A DNA stretch of 36,124 bases from assembly GCA_902797985.1 (NCBI GenBank), contig CADBUZ010000023.1, positions 1-36,124 on the forward strand. Reading direction: 5' to 3'. The stretch's first letter is position 1. Each line of letters starts with the position of its first letter. The position numbers were made by a program, and so were the translations under genes. The notes under the pieces were generated by a model. The model was not told where the DNA came from, did not search any database, and saw only the letters and a program-made list of their open reading frames with translations. The DNA is from an uncultured bacterium (GTDB taxonomy: Bacteria; Cyanobacteriota; Vampirovibrionia; Gastranaerophilales; Gastranaerophilaceae). This document shows, piece by piece, positions 23,282 to 31,955 of this stretch.

Positions 23282-24575
23282 CGACACCTGCCAAAGCAGA
23301 TAAAATTAAAGCAATGTTAAAATGCAAAAATGTAGGTATACAAGTATCCCAAATGTGATTATGTTGCCCATCAACATTTAATCCTGCAGTAGGTCCCAGA
23401 GTTGTATCAGATGCAGGGGAACCTGCATCGCCTAATGCAGCGGCAGCAGCTAAAACAATAGCTGTTTGAGCCACATTAAATCCCATTTTCATAAAAACGG
23501 GAATGAATACTACCGCTAAAATAGGAATCGTTCCGAAAGAAGTACCTATTCCCATAGTTATTACCAACCCTACAAATAGCATTATCAATGCTGTCGCAAG
23601 TTGACTTTCAGGCAAAATTGATATTGCAGAATTAACAAATGCTTCTATTCCGCCGGTTGATTTTAATACAGTTGCAAATCCTGAGGCTACAAGCATAATA
23701 AATGCAACATACCCCATCATATAAATACCTTCATCCATAAGTTTATCCATCTTAGAATGTTTAACTGCACCAAGAGAAAAGATTATTCCCAATCCGCATA
23801 ACGCACCTAACGGTAAAGAATGCGTTAATATCTGCACTCCAAATGTTATTAATGCAGCTAATATAGTTATATAATGTTTATAATTTAATTTTAAATGTTC
23901 TTGAGTATCTTCTTTTAAAAGAATATCATTATATTCTCTAGGCTTTCTATAAGTCACAAAAATGGCAATCAAAAGACCTATTAACATACCTAAACCCAAT
24001 ATCCACATATGTTTCCAAACATCATTTTTAGCAATAATCATTCCATTTTGAACCATGTTTTCCGCAATCAAATTTTGGAAAATCAAACCAAACCCCGCAG
24101 GTATAACAATATATGGAGTTTTTAATCCGAATGCAAGTACGCACGATATTGCTCGTCTGTCTATTTTCATTAAATTCATTGTGTGTAACAATGGCGGAAT
24201 TAAAATTGGAATAAATGCTATGTGAATAGGGATAATATTTTGAGATGCCATTGATATTAGGATTAATATTGTGAATAAAATTCGTTTTTTGCCATTTACA
24301 AATTTAATTATTCCTTCTGATACTATATCTGTTAATCCCGTATGGTTCATTGCTGCCGCAAAAGCACCCAACAAAATATAACTCAAAGCAGTTTCAGAAT
24401 TTCCTCCCATACCTGAAATAAACGTATTCATAATTTCAGTAATATGCATGCCTGATACCAATCCACCTAAAATAGTTGATATAATTATTGATAACAAAAC
24501 ATTAACTCTCAATAAACAGAGTATAAATAAACATATTATTGATAATATTACGGGGTTAAAAATAAGTTCTAACAT
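23265..24575 (-). CDS. Integral membrane transporter, YuiF/NhaC-like Na+/H+ antiporter family
   Basis: 436 residues, nearly all hydrophobic, with about 11-12 membrane segments. I-S-M-A-S-Q-N-I-I-P-I-H-I-A-F-I-P-I-L in the middle and the late GDAGSPASDTTLGPTAGLN with H-N-H-I-W-D-T are typical of the predicted histidine or Na+/H+ permease family (COG2056), within the ion transporter superfamily. It would exchange cations or a carboxylated or amino-acid substrate across the inner membrane. The ATG overlaps the stop of the preceding small gene by one base (TAATG), implying translational coupling. Confidence 0.85.
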   Translation of the reverse strand: MLELIFNPVILSIICLFILCLLRVNVLLSIIISTILGGLVSGMHITEIMNTFISGMGGNSETALSYILLGAFAAAMNHTGLTDIVSEGIIKFVNGKKRILFTILILISMASQNIIPIHIAFIPILIPPLLHTMNLMKIDRRAISCVLAFGLKTPYIVIPAGFGLIFQNLIAENMVQNGMIIAKNDVWKHMWILGLGMLIGLLIAIFVTYRKPREYNDILLKEDTQEHLKLNYKHYITILAALITFGVQILTHSLPLGALCGLGIIFSLGAVKHSKMDKLMDEGIYMMGYVAFIMLVASGFATVLKSTGGIEAFVNSAISILPESQLATALIMLFVGLVITMGIGTSFGTIPILAVVFIPVFMKMGFNVAQTAIVLAAAAALGDAGSPASDTTLGPTAGLNVDGQHNHIWDTCIPTFLHFNIALILSALAGVVIFAS

Positions 24576-24880
24576 TATGATTGCTCTAATTTTTCAATAA
24601 TTTCCAAGGAAACTTCTTTTTGCATTTCAAAAGGCATTATTTTTAGATACTGAAAAGCATCAGCAAGCTCTTTATCTTTATCATACCAACGTTTGCAAAA
24701 ATAATTAAAGGCTTCTTCGAGTTTATTTTTAGGAATATGAATATTAAAATCCTTAGCCTTATTAATAATCAATTTAGCGCACTCGGACTGTTTGTCAGCA
24801 GAAGCATCATGCATAAGACTAACCGCTAAACTCATAGTCGGATCTAAGTCATACCAGCGTTGTTTTAAATTTGTTTCCAT
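24575..24880 (-). CDS. Small helical protein coupled to the permease, unknown
   Basis: 101 residues, all predicted helical, with two similar halves: RWYDLDPTMSLAVSLM (8-23) and RWYDKDKELADAFQYL (64-79). Cys34 and Cys62 are the only cysteines. I know no family. It leads a two-gene operon with the permease (one-base overlap), so it may be an accessory or regulatory subunit; that is inference. There is no Shine-Dalgarno. A near-consensus promoter (TTGACA, 17, TATTCT) ends 6 bases before the ATG, so the message should be leaderless. Confidence 0.75.
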   Translation of the reverse strand: METNLKQRWYDLDPTMSLAVSLMHDASADKQSECAKLIINKAKDFNIHIPKNKLEEAFNYFCKRWYDKDKELADAFQYLKIMPFEMQKEVSLEIIEKLEQS

Positions 24881-24886
24881 AACTTA

Positions 24887-24915
24887 AGAATAAGACATTT
24901 TAAAAGGGTTGTCAA
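24887..24915 (-). promoter_or_regulatory. Near-consensus leaderless promoter of the permease operon
   Basis: On the minus strand, a perfect TTGACA (24910-24915), 17 bases and TATTCT (24887-24892), then TAAGTT and the ATG at 24880. Confidence 0.8.
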
Positions 24916-24927
24916 CATTTATATTTA

Positions 24928-27291
24928 TCAATTTATATCAACAACGCTAACTCCATCACCGCCTTCTGTGTTTTCTCCTACCCTATATTTTGCAACGTAA
25001 GGTGATGTTTCGAGAAAATCTCTAACAGCGGATTTTAATGCTCCTGTACCGTGCCCGTGTATTATATAAACAGGAGTGAGATTTACTAAGCTTGCTTTAT
25101 CTAAATATGCTTCTAATTCATCCAGTGCTTCTTCTACTCTAAACCCTCTTAAATCGAGTGTGCTGGACATTGAATAACGTTTCAATTCAATATTTGCAGA
25201 TGGTTTGACAGGTTTGAACAGTGGTTTTTTAACTAAAGATTTGTTATATACAGCAAGTTTATCCTGTTTGATTTTTGTTTTTATATTTCCCATTTGAACA
25301 AACACATTTTTATTTTTATCAGGGAGTGATAATAATGTTACTTCTTGATGTAAATCTTTAACAATATATGTTTCATTTATTTTAGCTTTTCCCCAATCAA
25401 TTTCTTCATATTTTTCTGCTTCCTCAAGTTCGCTCAATTCCCCGCGGAATTTATGTTCAAGGTTTGCCAATCTTAAATATGAACGGCGTGCTATTTTTTC
25501 TGATTGATTTTTTCTTAATTCATCAAGAATTTCTTTTATTTCTTTTTTTACTTCATCCAATTCATTATCAAATCTGTTTTTTATATGTTTTATTGTTTTA
25601 TTTTTTGTTTTTTTAAGCTCGGAAACTTCTTTTTCATATTTCTTTTTAAGGCTATCTGCTTCAGCACTGACCACTTCTGCGTTTTTCAAGTTTTGTGTCA
25701 ACTGTTGATGTGTATCTTGTAATTTTTCTACGACCTCTAATGAAGTATCTTTTTTATTGTAAAGTAAATCTTGAGCTTGAGAAATCATACTTTTATCTAA
25801 CCCGAGATTTGCACTAACAGCTATAGCATTACTTAGTCCCGGAATACCTATGACGAGATTATATGTCGGGGATAATGTTTCTGTGTCGAATTCGACACTT
25901 GCATTTTTAAAATAATTATCTGTATATTCTAACGATTTTAATTGACCATAGTGAGTTGTTATAACTGATTTTGCAGATAATTTTTTCAATCTTTTTAGAA
26001 TAACTTCGGCAAGCACAGCTCCTTCAACAGGGTCGGTTCCTGCGCAGAGTTCATCTAATAGTACAAATGTTTCTGAATTAGAAAGATTTAAAATATCTAT
26101 TATATTTGTCATATGTGACGAAAAAGTAGATAAATTTTGTAATATATTTTGATCATCACCAATATCGGCAAAAACATTCTTAAACGGATATATTACTGCA
26201 TAAGTACATGGTAAAAACATTCCGGATTTTGCCATCAATAAAAACAATCCAATTGTTTTTAAAGCAACCGTTTTCCCGCCTGTGTTTGAACCTGTTATTA
26301 AAACTGAATGATAATCTTTTCCTATTTCAAAGTCATTTTCAACAAGTTTTTCCACCCTGCCAATTAGCAAAGGATGACGCATCTTTTCTATTTGAACATA
26401 TTTTTTATCGGTTAAAATTGGCTCAATTGCTTGTGTTTTTACTGCATATCTGGCTTTTGAAAAATGGAAATCTATCTCACCTGCAATTACAATACTATGC
26501 TTTATTTCTTCTAAATTACTTTTAATTTGTCTGCTTAAATCTGTCAAAATGGTAATTATTTCACCATGGATTTTTGATTTTACCTCTCTAATTTTATTAT
26601 TTAACGGAATTACTTGAGATGGTTCAATATAAAAAGTTTTGTTTGTAGCTGAAACATCGTGAACTATTCCTTGAATTTTATTTTTAGACGGAGCTTTTAC
26701 TTGAAAAACCACTCTATCATCTCTTATTGTATATATTTGTTCTTGCAAATGCTTATTAAAATCAGGTGAATTTAAAAGCTTTGTAACCGTTTCTTTTAAA
26801 GTTATTTCTGTTTCTTTGAGAGATGAGTATAAACCGCTTAAAGTTTGAGTTGCATCGTGTCTTACATTATAATTTTCATCAAAAGTATCAAAAATTCTAT
26901 CCTCTAATTCTTTGTCAGAAAAAAGTTTTTGACTTTGATTAAACAATAAAGATTCCGGTATAGAATTTTCTTTTAAAAAATTTTTTATTAATCTAAAACT
27001 TTTTAGCGTTTTTGCAAAATCTATCAGTTCATCTTCTGCAAAATATTCAGGTCTTAAATCAATTTCCTCAATATTTATAATATAATCTAACGGAATGTCG
27101 ATCGCATTATCTAAAATTTGCAAAGCTTCTTTTGTATAATTCAACATTGTTTGAATTTCAGAAACTTCTTTAGCAGGAGTCAAATCTATACAAAGTCGTT
27201 TAGAGTAAAAGCATCTTGTAAAGTTAGCTAATTCTTCTAAAATTTTATTATATTCTAAAGATTTTAATGTTTTTTGAAAAGCGCCACCCAT
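24928..27291 (-). CDS. mutS2: MutS2 endonuclease/ribosome-collision factor
   Basis: 787 residues. The MutS core and clamp occupy the first half. Walker A GSNTGGKT has its Lys at about 340, Walker B LLDELCAGTDP follows, and a long coiled coil (about 500-620) leads to the C-terminal Smr domain with L-D-L-R-G and HGHGTGALK. MutS2 has been linked to suppression of recombination and to splitting collided ribosomes. I set the start at 27291: the frame is open to 27345, but that stretch contains the pgi terminator and the gene's own promoter, and the resulting N-terminus (K-T-L-K-S-L-E-Y-N-K-I) and length match the family. It is predicted leaderless. Confidence 0.95.
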   Translation of the reverse strand: MGGAFQKTLKSLEYNKILEELANFTRCFYSKRLCIDLTPAKEVSEIQTMLNYTKEALQILDNAIDIPLDYIINIEEIDLRPEYFAEDELIDFAKTLKSFRLIKNFLKENSIPESLLFNQSQKLFSDKELEDRIFDTFDENYNVRHDATQTLSGLYSSLKETEITLKETVTKLLNSPDFNKHLQEQIYTIRDDRVVFQVKAPSKNKIQGIVHDVSATNKTFYIEPSQVIPLNNKIREVKSKIHGEIITILTDLSRQIKSNLEEIKHSIVIAGEIDFHFSKARYAVKTQAIEPILTDKKYVQIEKMRHPLLIGRVEKLVENDFEIGKDYHSVLITGSNTGGKTVALKTIGLFLLMAKSGMFLPCTYAVIYPFKNVFADIGDDQNILQNLSTFSSHMTNIIDILNLSNSETFVLLDELCAGTDPVEGAVLAEVILKRLKKLSAKSVITTHYGQLKSLEYTDNYFKNASVEFDTETLSPTYNLVIGIPGLSNAIAVSANLGLDKSMISQAQDLLYNKKDTSLEVVEKLQDTHQQLTQNLKNAEVVSAEADSLKKKYEKEVSELKKTKNKTIKHIKNRFDNELDEVKKEIKEILDELRKNQSEKIARRSYLRLANLEHKFRGELSELEEAEKYEEIDWGKAKINETYIVKDLHQEVTLLSLPDKNKNVFVQMGNIKTKIKQDKLAVYNKSLVKKPLFKPVKPSANIELKRYSMSSTLDLRGFRVEEALDELEAYLDKASLVNLTPVYIIHGHGTGALKSAVRDFLETSPYVAKYRVGENTEGGDGVSVVDIN

Positions 27292-27297
27292 AGCTAA

Positions 27298-27326
27298 AAT
27301 ATACAAGAAGCAAAACATTATTGCAA
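27298..27326 (-). promoter_or_regulatory. Leaderless promoter of mutS2
   Basis: On the minus strand, TTGCAA (27321-27326), 17 bases and TATATT (27298-27303), then TTAGCT and the ATG at 27291. It starts right after the pgi terminator. Confidence 0.75.
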
Positions 27327-27328
27327 AC

Positions 27329-27362
27329 AAAAAGACCACATCCATTATGAATGTGGTCTTTT
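27329..27362 (-). terminator. Intrinsic terminator of pgi
   Basis: A perfect 12-pair stem (27330-27341 with 27351-27362) and a T-run on the minus strand, just 16 bases after the pgi stop. Confidence 0.9.
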
Positions 27363-27378
27363 AAAAACATTTTAAGAA

Positions 27379-28677
27379 CTAAGAAATTCTACCCGGAACA
27401 ACAACTCCGCCTTTAAGATTTTTCTTGTAATATTCAACGTGTGGTTGAAGAACACTGTCAAATACTTCAGGAAGTTGTTTACCTGTCATAACAGCTGTAA
27501 CAATTTCTTGATATACAGTTGCATAAGCTCTTAATTGAGTCATTGCACCTGCAGCAGCAGCTGTTAAACCTAATTTAGATGTTTCTAATTCTTCTACAAA
27601 TAATGCTCCTGTAGAATCGTATGACTTAGTCAATGCGCCAATATATGCTTTAGCATTTTCAGAACATACACCCTTGTCAGAAGGAACTGTTAATGCAAAT
27701 ACTAATTTGTTAGCAGGGTTAAAATGTGCTTCTGCAGAATGGTGCATTGCATCAGGAACTTTTGCTACTTGTTTTAAAGTATCTTTAACAGATTCATTTT
27801 GCATTTGAGCGTGCCAATATACAGTATTTTCAAACATTGAACCCATATATTGATGTACAGATGCTTCTATTCCATTCAATTTAGCATCTGCCCAGAAAAT
27901 ACCTTCTTTTAATGCATCATTTGCTTCTAAATCATCTGAAAGTGATAATTCAGAAACTTCTTGAGCAGCACTAAGCATAGAAATCATATCTTCTTTTGAC
28001 ATGCCTGCCCAAATTAATGTGAATAATGCGTGATCATCAAATGCTGAGAATCTTCCGCCAACATCATCATGAATATATAAATCACCAATCCAGCCTTGTT
28101 CCATTGAGGTTCTTCTTAATTCAGATTTTTCAGAATTTTTATCTGTTACAGCAATAAAGTGTTTTGCAGATGCTTTTAATGCTTCATCTTCTGACATACC
28201 TTGTGATTTATACGCATCTATAAGCATTTTTTGAACTCTTAAAAAACCGTCTTTTGTTTCAAAGGTTGAACCTGATTTTGAAGCAATCATAAAGTTTGAT
28301 GATAATACATTATTACCAAGCTTAGTTAAAAATCTTTCTAAGCTTATTGAATCTACATCAGAATAGAATTGAACTTTGTCTGAACATATGTTTAAACCGT
28401 TTATTGAAAGCATGTGTTCAACAGTATGTTTTGAACCGCCAATACCCATAACACTCAATACTGTATTACCTGTTTGAGCTCTGAAGTTTTCTACCATTGA
28501 ATATAATTCATCAACACGTTTAAGTTGTTCTTGCGGTAAATTTACCCAATTTAAGAATTTACCTTCCTTGTTTGCTCTTGATGAAAACTCACTAACAAAT
28601 TCAGACACTTTAGATTTGTAATTTGAAAAATCTATACCTGAAAAAGTTGTTTTTAAAACTGACATTTTTGTTACCAT
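27379..28677 (-). CDS. pgi: Glucose-6-phosphate isomerase
   Basis: 432 residues, the short bacterial type. The sugar-phosphate binding signatures are MGIGGSKHTVE (usually GIGGSxLG), ASKSGSTFETK (usually S-K-T-x-T-T-x-E) and DDVGGRFSAF. E-x-S-V-H-Q-Y-M-G-S and H-S-A-E-A-H-F-N-P follow in the second SIS domain. It interconverts glucose-6-phosphate and fructose-6-phosphate in glycolysis and cell-wall sugar supply. AAAAGGAATT precedes the ATG at 28677; an ATG four codons in is an alternative. The departures in the first motif suggest a divergent branch but not loss of function. Confidence 0.94.
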   Translation of the reverse strand: MVTKMSVLKTTFSGIDFSNYKSKVSEFVSEFSSRANKEGKFLNWVNLPQEQLKRVDELYSMVENFRAQTGNTVLSVMGIGGSKHTVEHMLSINGLNICSDKVQFYSDVDSISLERFLTKLGNNVLSSNFMIASKSGSTFETKDGFLRVQKMLIDAYKSQGMSEDEALKASAKHFIAVTDKNSEKSELRRTSMEQGWIGDLYIHDDVGGRFSAFDDHALFTLIWAGMSKEDMISMLSAAQEVSELSLSDDLEANDALKEGIFWADAKLNGIEASVHQYMGSMFENTVYWHAQMQNESVKDTLKQVAKVPDAMHHSAEAHFNPANKLVFALTVPSDKGVCSENAKAYIGALTKSYDSTGALFVEELETSKLGLTAAAAGAMTQLRAYATVYQEIVTAVMTGKQLPEVFDSVLQPHVEYYKKNLKGGVVVPGRIS

Positions 28678-28774
28678 AATTCCTTTTCCTTATTGTTATA
28701 TCTACATTTATTATTGTATTATAAATAAATTTAAAATGTAGCATTTAATTTATTTGTATTCCAAAATTATCAAT

Positions 28775-28787
28775 TATAATGTATAAT
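28775..28787 (+). promoter_or_regulatory. Two overlapping -10 candidates for glf
   Basis: Two perfect TATAAT hexamers (28775-28780 and 28782-28787) 25 to 37 bases before the glf start; neither has a strong -35. Confidence 0.45.
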
Positions 28788-28811
28788 ATATGGAAAAAGA
28801 GAGGGCAAAAT

Positions 28812-29915
28812 ATGATATTAGTAGTAGGTGCAGGATTCTCAGGGGCAACAATTGCGAACTTATTAGCAGATAAAGCTGACGAAAAAGTTTTAATTATAGA
28901 TAAAAATAGCCATATTGGCGGAAGCTGTTATGATTATCGTGACAAAAACGGTATTATGATACAAGCGTATGGCTCGCACATTTTCCATACTAATTCAGAA
29001 AAAGTTTGGTCATATCTAAAGCAATTTACTGATTTCAACACTTACATGCACAAAGTTATCGGACTGCTTGACGGAATTGAAACACATATTCCTTTCAATT
29101 TCAACACTCTATATGATGTTTTTCCAAAATCATATGCTGAATTATTGGAGCACAAACTATTAGATAACTTTAATATCAATACTAAAGTTCCTATTTTAGA
29201 ATTTCAAAAACAAGACGATGACGATTTAAAATATTTAGCTAATTATGTATATGATAAAATCTTTTTGCACTATACAACTAAGCAATGGGGTGTATCACCA
29301 ACAGATGTAGATGATGCTGTTACTGCAAGAATACCTGTTTATTTAAGCAAAGACGACAGATATTTCCAAGACAAATATCAAGGCATCCCTCTAAATGGGT
29401 ATACAACCGTTATTAAAAATATGTTAAGTCATAAAAATATAAAAGTTAAATTAAATACGGATTATCAATCCATTGATATGAAGAAATTTGATAAAATCTT
29501 CTTTACAGGTTCAATTGATGAATTTTTTGGATATAAATTCGGTCAATTACCGTATAGAAGCGTTAAGTTCAAATTGGAAACACATAACAAAGAATTTTAT
29601 CAATCAAATGCTGTAGTTAATTATCCGTGCAACTACGATTTTACAAGAATACATGAATATAAATATTATTTAGATGACAAATCCGATAAAACAGTTATTG
29701 CAAAAGAATACTCAGAAGAATTTGAACCGGGGAAAAACGAAAGATATTATCCTATCCCTAATGATGATAATTCTGATTTGTACCATAAATATTTATATGA
29801 ATCTGAAAAATTAAAAAATGTATATTTTTTAGGGCGTTTAGGCGATTACACATATTATAATATGGACGGTGCTATAGAGCGCGCAATTAATCTATATGAA
29901 AGTTTATATGAATAG
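28812..29915 (+). CDS. glf: UDP-galactopyranose mutase
   Basis: 367 residues, the same length as the classical enzyme. The N-terminal FAD Rossmann motif V-V-G-A-G-F-S-G-A-T is followed by D-K-N-S-H-I-G-G-S-C-Y-D, Y-G-S-H-I-F-H-T and the substrate-binding Y-T-T-K-Q-W-G. F-L-G-R-L-G-D-Y-x-Y-Y-N-M-D-G-A-I-x-R-A is the C-terminal flavin-binding end. It converts UDP-galactopyranose to UDP-galactofuranose for surface glycans. I started at 28812 because GAGGGC lies upstream and the Rossmann fold begins at once; an open stretch from 28779 has no site. No other glycan genes are adjacent. Confidence 0.96.
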   Translation: MILVVGAGFSGATIANLLADKADEKVLIIDKNSHIGGSCYDYRDKNGIMIQAYGSHIFHTNSEKVWSYLKQFTDFNTYMHKVIGLLDGIETHIPFNFNTLYDVFPKSYAELLEHKLLDNFNINTKVPILEFQKQDDDDLKYLANYVYDKIFLHYTTKQWGVSPTDVDDAVTARIPVYLSKDDRYFQDKYQGIPLNGYTTVIKNMLSHKNIKVKLNTDYQSIDMKKFDKIFFTGSIDEFFGYKFGQLPYRSVKFKLETHNKEFYQSNAVVNYPCNYDFTRIHEYKYYLDDKSDKTVIAKEYSEEFEPGKNERYYPIPNDDNSDLYHKYLYESEKLKNVYFLGRLGDYTYYNMDGAIERAINLYESLYE

Positions 29916-29985
29916 TCTTAAAATATACAATATAACTATTGATATTTATCAAAAATTTGTTAAATATATTAAAGGTAACTATTCT

Positions 29986-30252
29986 ATGAAAAAACTTATA
30001 TTATTTATTATATTTACAATGGTATGCCAAGTATCTGCATTTGCATACAGCTTTAGTGAGGCAAGTTCACAATATTCAGAAGTAGCGAGAACAAGGGCAA
30101 AATATATACCTCAAGGTCAGTTTGTAAACAGATATCGCAGACAACAAAACAATCGTATATATTCTCCTCAACAAGCCAGATATTATGGCTACAGAGTCCC
30201 TCAACAAAACTACTATAATAATCCATACTATAACAGATATTACAGAAGATAG
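29986..30252 (+). CDS. Small exported Tyr/Arg/Asn/Gln-rich protein
   Basis: 88 residues started at the ATG after AAAGG. A signal peptide (1-20, ending A-F-A-Y) is followed by a basic mature part. Its last 45 residues are nearly all Tyr, Arg, Asn, Gln and Pro (S-P-Q-Q-A-R-Y-Y-G-Y, P-Q-Q-N-Y-Y-N-N-P-Y-Y-N-R-Y-Y-R-R). Such composition suits an unstructured envelope or matrix protein. No family is recognised. The open frame reaches back into glf, but that extension lacks a ribosome site. It is 70 bases after glf and may be cotranscribed. Confidence 0.7.
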   Translation: MKKLILFIIFTMVCQVSAFAYSFSEASSQYSEVARTRAKYIPQGQFVNRYRRQQNNRIYSPQQARYYGYRVPQQNYYNNPYYNRYYRR

Positions 30253-30388
30253 TAAGATTCTTTATATGTAAAAATATCTGAAAAATTTATTCAAAAATAA
30301 GAATGCTATATATTTTAATATATAGCAAAAACTCTCTTCTTTTTTTAAACTTAAGACCTTAGGATATACAATCCATTCATAAAAGGCG

Positions 30389-30419
30389 AAATCTTAATTA
30401 CGCCAAGTAATTAAGATTT
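30389..30419 (-). terminator. Hairpin over the stop codon of the 89-residue gene
   Basis: A perfect 13-pair stem (30389-30401 with 30407-30419, 5-base loop) containing the TAA stop, followed on the minus strand by a T-rich tract. A second AT-only hairpin lies at 30305-30326. Confidence 0.65.
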
Positions 30420-30667
30420 TTGATATCTTTTTTAAGTTGAGCTTCTGAGTGTTTCTTCCAAGCAGAAGCAACTTGATACATAAATTGTGCTTTAATCATA
30501 TCATTACTGTTTTTTACATCTTGTTGATGTAATGCGTTAAAGTTTGTTTCTCCTGCACCAATATTTCTAATTCCACTAAGCATGTTGTTGCTTGTAGACA
30601 TCATAGCCATGCCTGCTCTATGTTGAGCATCTATAGCCTGAAATGTAGCAATTGCTGAAACTAACAT
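30398..30667 (-). CDS. Small helical protein, unknown
   Basis: 89 residues after AGGAT. It opens with LVSAIATFQAIDAQHRAGMA, then M-M-S-T-S-N-N-M-L, an Asn/Gln-rich middle and a basic amphipathic helix (Q-V-A-S-A-W-K-K-H-S-E-A-Q-L-K-K). The Ser/Asn/Met-rich N-terminal helix recalls small needle or rod-type secreted subunits, but no such system is seen here and this is only resemblance. It is monocistronic, with its own hairpin at the end. Confidence 0.65.
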   Translation of the reverse strand: MLVSAIATFQAIDAQHRAGMAMMSTSNNMLSGIRNIGAGETNFNALHQQDVKNSNDMIKAQFMYQVASAWKKHSEAQLKKDIKNLNYLA

Positions 30668-30817
30668 CTAACATCCTTCACTAATAATATTTATCCGCAT
30701 GCCAATAATATCACATAAATTGTTTTTTATCAACTATTCTGTTTACTTATATTAATCATTTTTACAAATTTTATTATTATTTACAGAGTTGCATTATATA
30801 AAATTTTTATATAAATT

Positions 30818-31483
30818 ATGATTATGAAAGAGATTGCGGAATTTTTTAATAAACTTTTAGATTATATTTACAAAAAGAAATGTTATTTTTGCGGAAAAAG
30901 TAACGAGTCAGTAAAAATGTGTTCAAAATGTTATGAAGAATTGTCTTTTAATGATGTTAAAGAAAATCGTTATATAAACGGAGTAAAAGTTTATTCTGCC
31001 GGATTGTATGATAAAAATCTTCAAAAAATGATTAGAGGGATTAAATATCATAAACAAAAAGAGCTGGCTTTTTATATGGCAAAATTTATGTGGAATTATT
31101 TTTCTGAAATAATTAAAGAATTCGATTTGCCGAAAAATTATCAAGTTGTACCGGTTCCTTTGCATAAAGCTCGTCAAAAAAAGAGAGGGTATAATCACAT
31201 GGAGCTTGTTGCAGAAGAATTTTGCAGGCTTAGCGGGTTTAGTCCTAATTATGAACTTATTACAAGAATTAAAAATACAAAACCACAGTATAAGCTTTCA
31301 TATTCTGAAAAACAAACAAACTTGCAAAATGCATTTAAGGTAGATAAAACAAAATTATTAGATTTACCTGTTTTGATTATTGACGATATATGTACTTCCG
31401 GTGCAACATTTGGCTCTATGATTGAAGAAATGAAATCACAAGGGGTTTTAGATATTACTTGTTTTGCTGTGTCTTCTCCATAG
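30818..31483 (+). CDS. comF: ComF family phosphoribosyltransferase-like protein
   Basis: 221 residues. The N-terminal zinc ribbon has Cys22/Cys25 and Cys35/Cys38. The type I phosphoribosyltransferase fold has Q-V-V-P-V-P-L-H-K, K-K-R-G-Y-N-H-M-E and the PRPP loop V-L-I-I-D-D-I-C-T-S-G-A-T. In transformable bacteria it helps single-stranded DNA uptake; elsewhere the role is unclear. There is no Shine-Dalgarno. The ATG at 30824, two codons in, lies 6 bases after TAAATT with TTGCAT 17 bases further, so a leaderless start there is equally possible. It ends two bases before the convergent fur stop. Confidence 0.93.
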   Translation: MIMKEIAEFFNKLLDYIYKKKCYFCGKSNESVKMCSKCYEELSFNDVKENRYINGVKVYSAGLYDKNLQKMIRGIKYHKQKELAFYMAKFMWNYFSEIIKEFDLPKNYQVVPVPLHKARQKKRGYNHMELVAEEFCRLSGFSPNYELITRIKNTKPQYKLSYSEKQTNLQNAFKVDKTKLLDLPVLIIDDICTSGATFGSMIEEMKSQGVLDITCFAVSSP

Positions 31484-31484
31484 T

Positions 31485-31913
31485 TTATTCACAAAAAGAG
31501 TGACATTTTGGACATTCACCATAGATTTCAAATTTATGTCCTGAAATTTTAAATCCGGTTTGTTCTACAATTTTATGTTCTATTTCGTGAAATGGACAAA
31601 AATCAAGAGGTACAATGTTTTTGCAATTTGTACAAATTATGTAATGTTTATGATGTTCTTGGGCAAGTTCATACATTGACTTATCGCCATCTTTAAAGGT
31701 TTCTCTAATAATATCTAACTCTATCAATTTATCTAATGTCCGATATACTGTTGATAAAGCAAGTTTTTTGTTTTTTATTTTTAATTTATGAAAAATATCA
31801 TCTGCTGATAATGGGTTTTTTGCTTGACGAAAGGCATTCATAATTAAATCTCTGTTTTTTGATTTTTTGAGATTTTGTAATTTTAATTCAATATCATCTG
31901 TCAGTTTTATCAT
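31485..31913 (-). CDS. Fur-family metalloregulator
   Basis: 142 residues from the ATG at 31913. An earlier in-frame ATG at 31961 would overlap cca and its promoter and add residues foreign to the family. The winged helix includes P-L-S-A-D-D-I-F and L-S-T-V-Y-R-T-L-D-K-L. The metal part has HHKH (87-90) and the structural zinc pairs C94-x-x-C97 and C134-x-x-C137. It represses by binding an operator with Fe(II), Mn(II) or Zn(II), or senses peroxide; which (Fur, PerR or Zur) cannot be told here. The -10 lies 7 bases before the ATG, so the message is leaderless or nearly so. Confidence 0.92.
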   Translation of the reverse strand: MIKLTDDIELKLQNLKKSKNRDLIMNAFRQAKNPLSADDIFHKLKIKNKKLALSTVYRTLDKLIELDIIRETFKDGDKSMYELAQEHHKHYIICTNCKNIVPLDFCPFHEIEHKIVEQTGFKISGHKFEIYGECPKCHSFCE

Positions 31914-31920
31914 ACAAATA

Positions 31921-31949
31921 ATAATAGCATAAAAAATTAATGCTAAAAT
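31921..31949. promoter_or_regulatory. Interlocked divergent promoters of fur and cca
   Basis: Plus strand: extended -10 TGC-TAAAAT (31941-31949), 6 bases before the cca ATG. Minus strand: extended -10 TGC-TATTAT (31929-31921), 7 bases before the fur ATG. The two hexamers are 17 bases apart, so each occupies the position of the other's -35. Only one polymerase should fit at a time. Confidence 0.65.
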
Positions 31950-31955
31950 AAACTT

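Noticed and set aside
30305-30326. AT-only hairpin as a plus-strand terminator after the Tyr-rich gene
   Set aside because: It is followed by A-rich rather than T-rich sequence, so it is not supported as a terminator.
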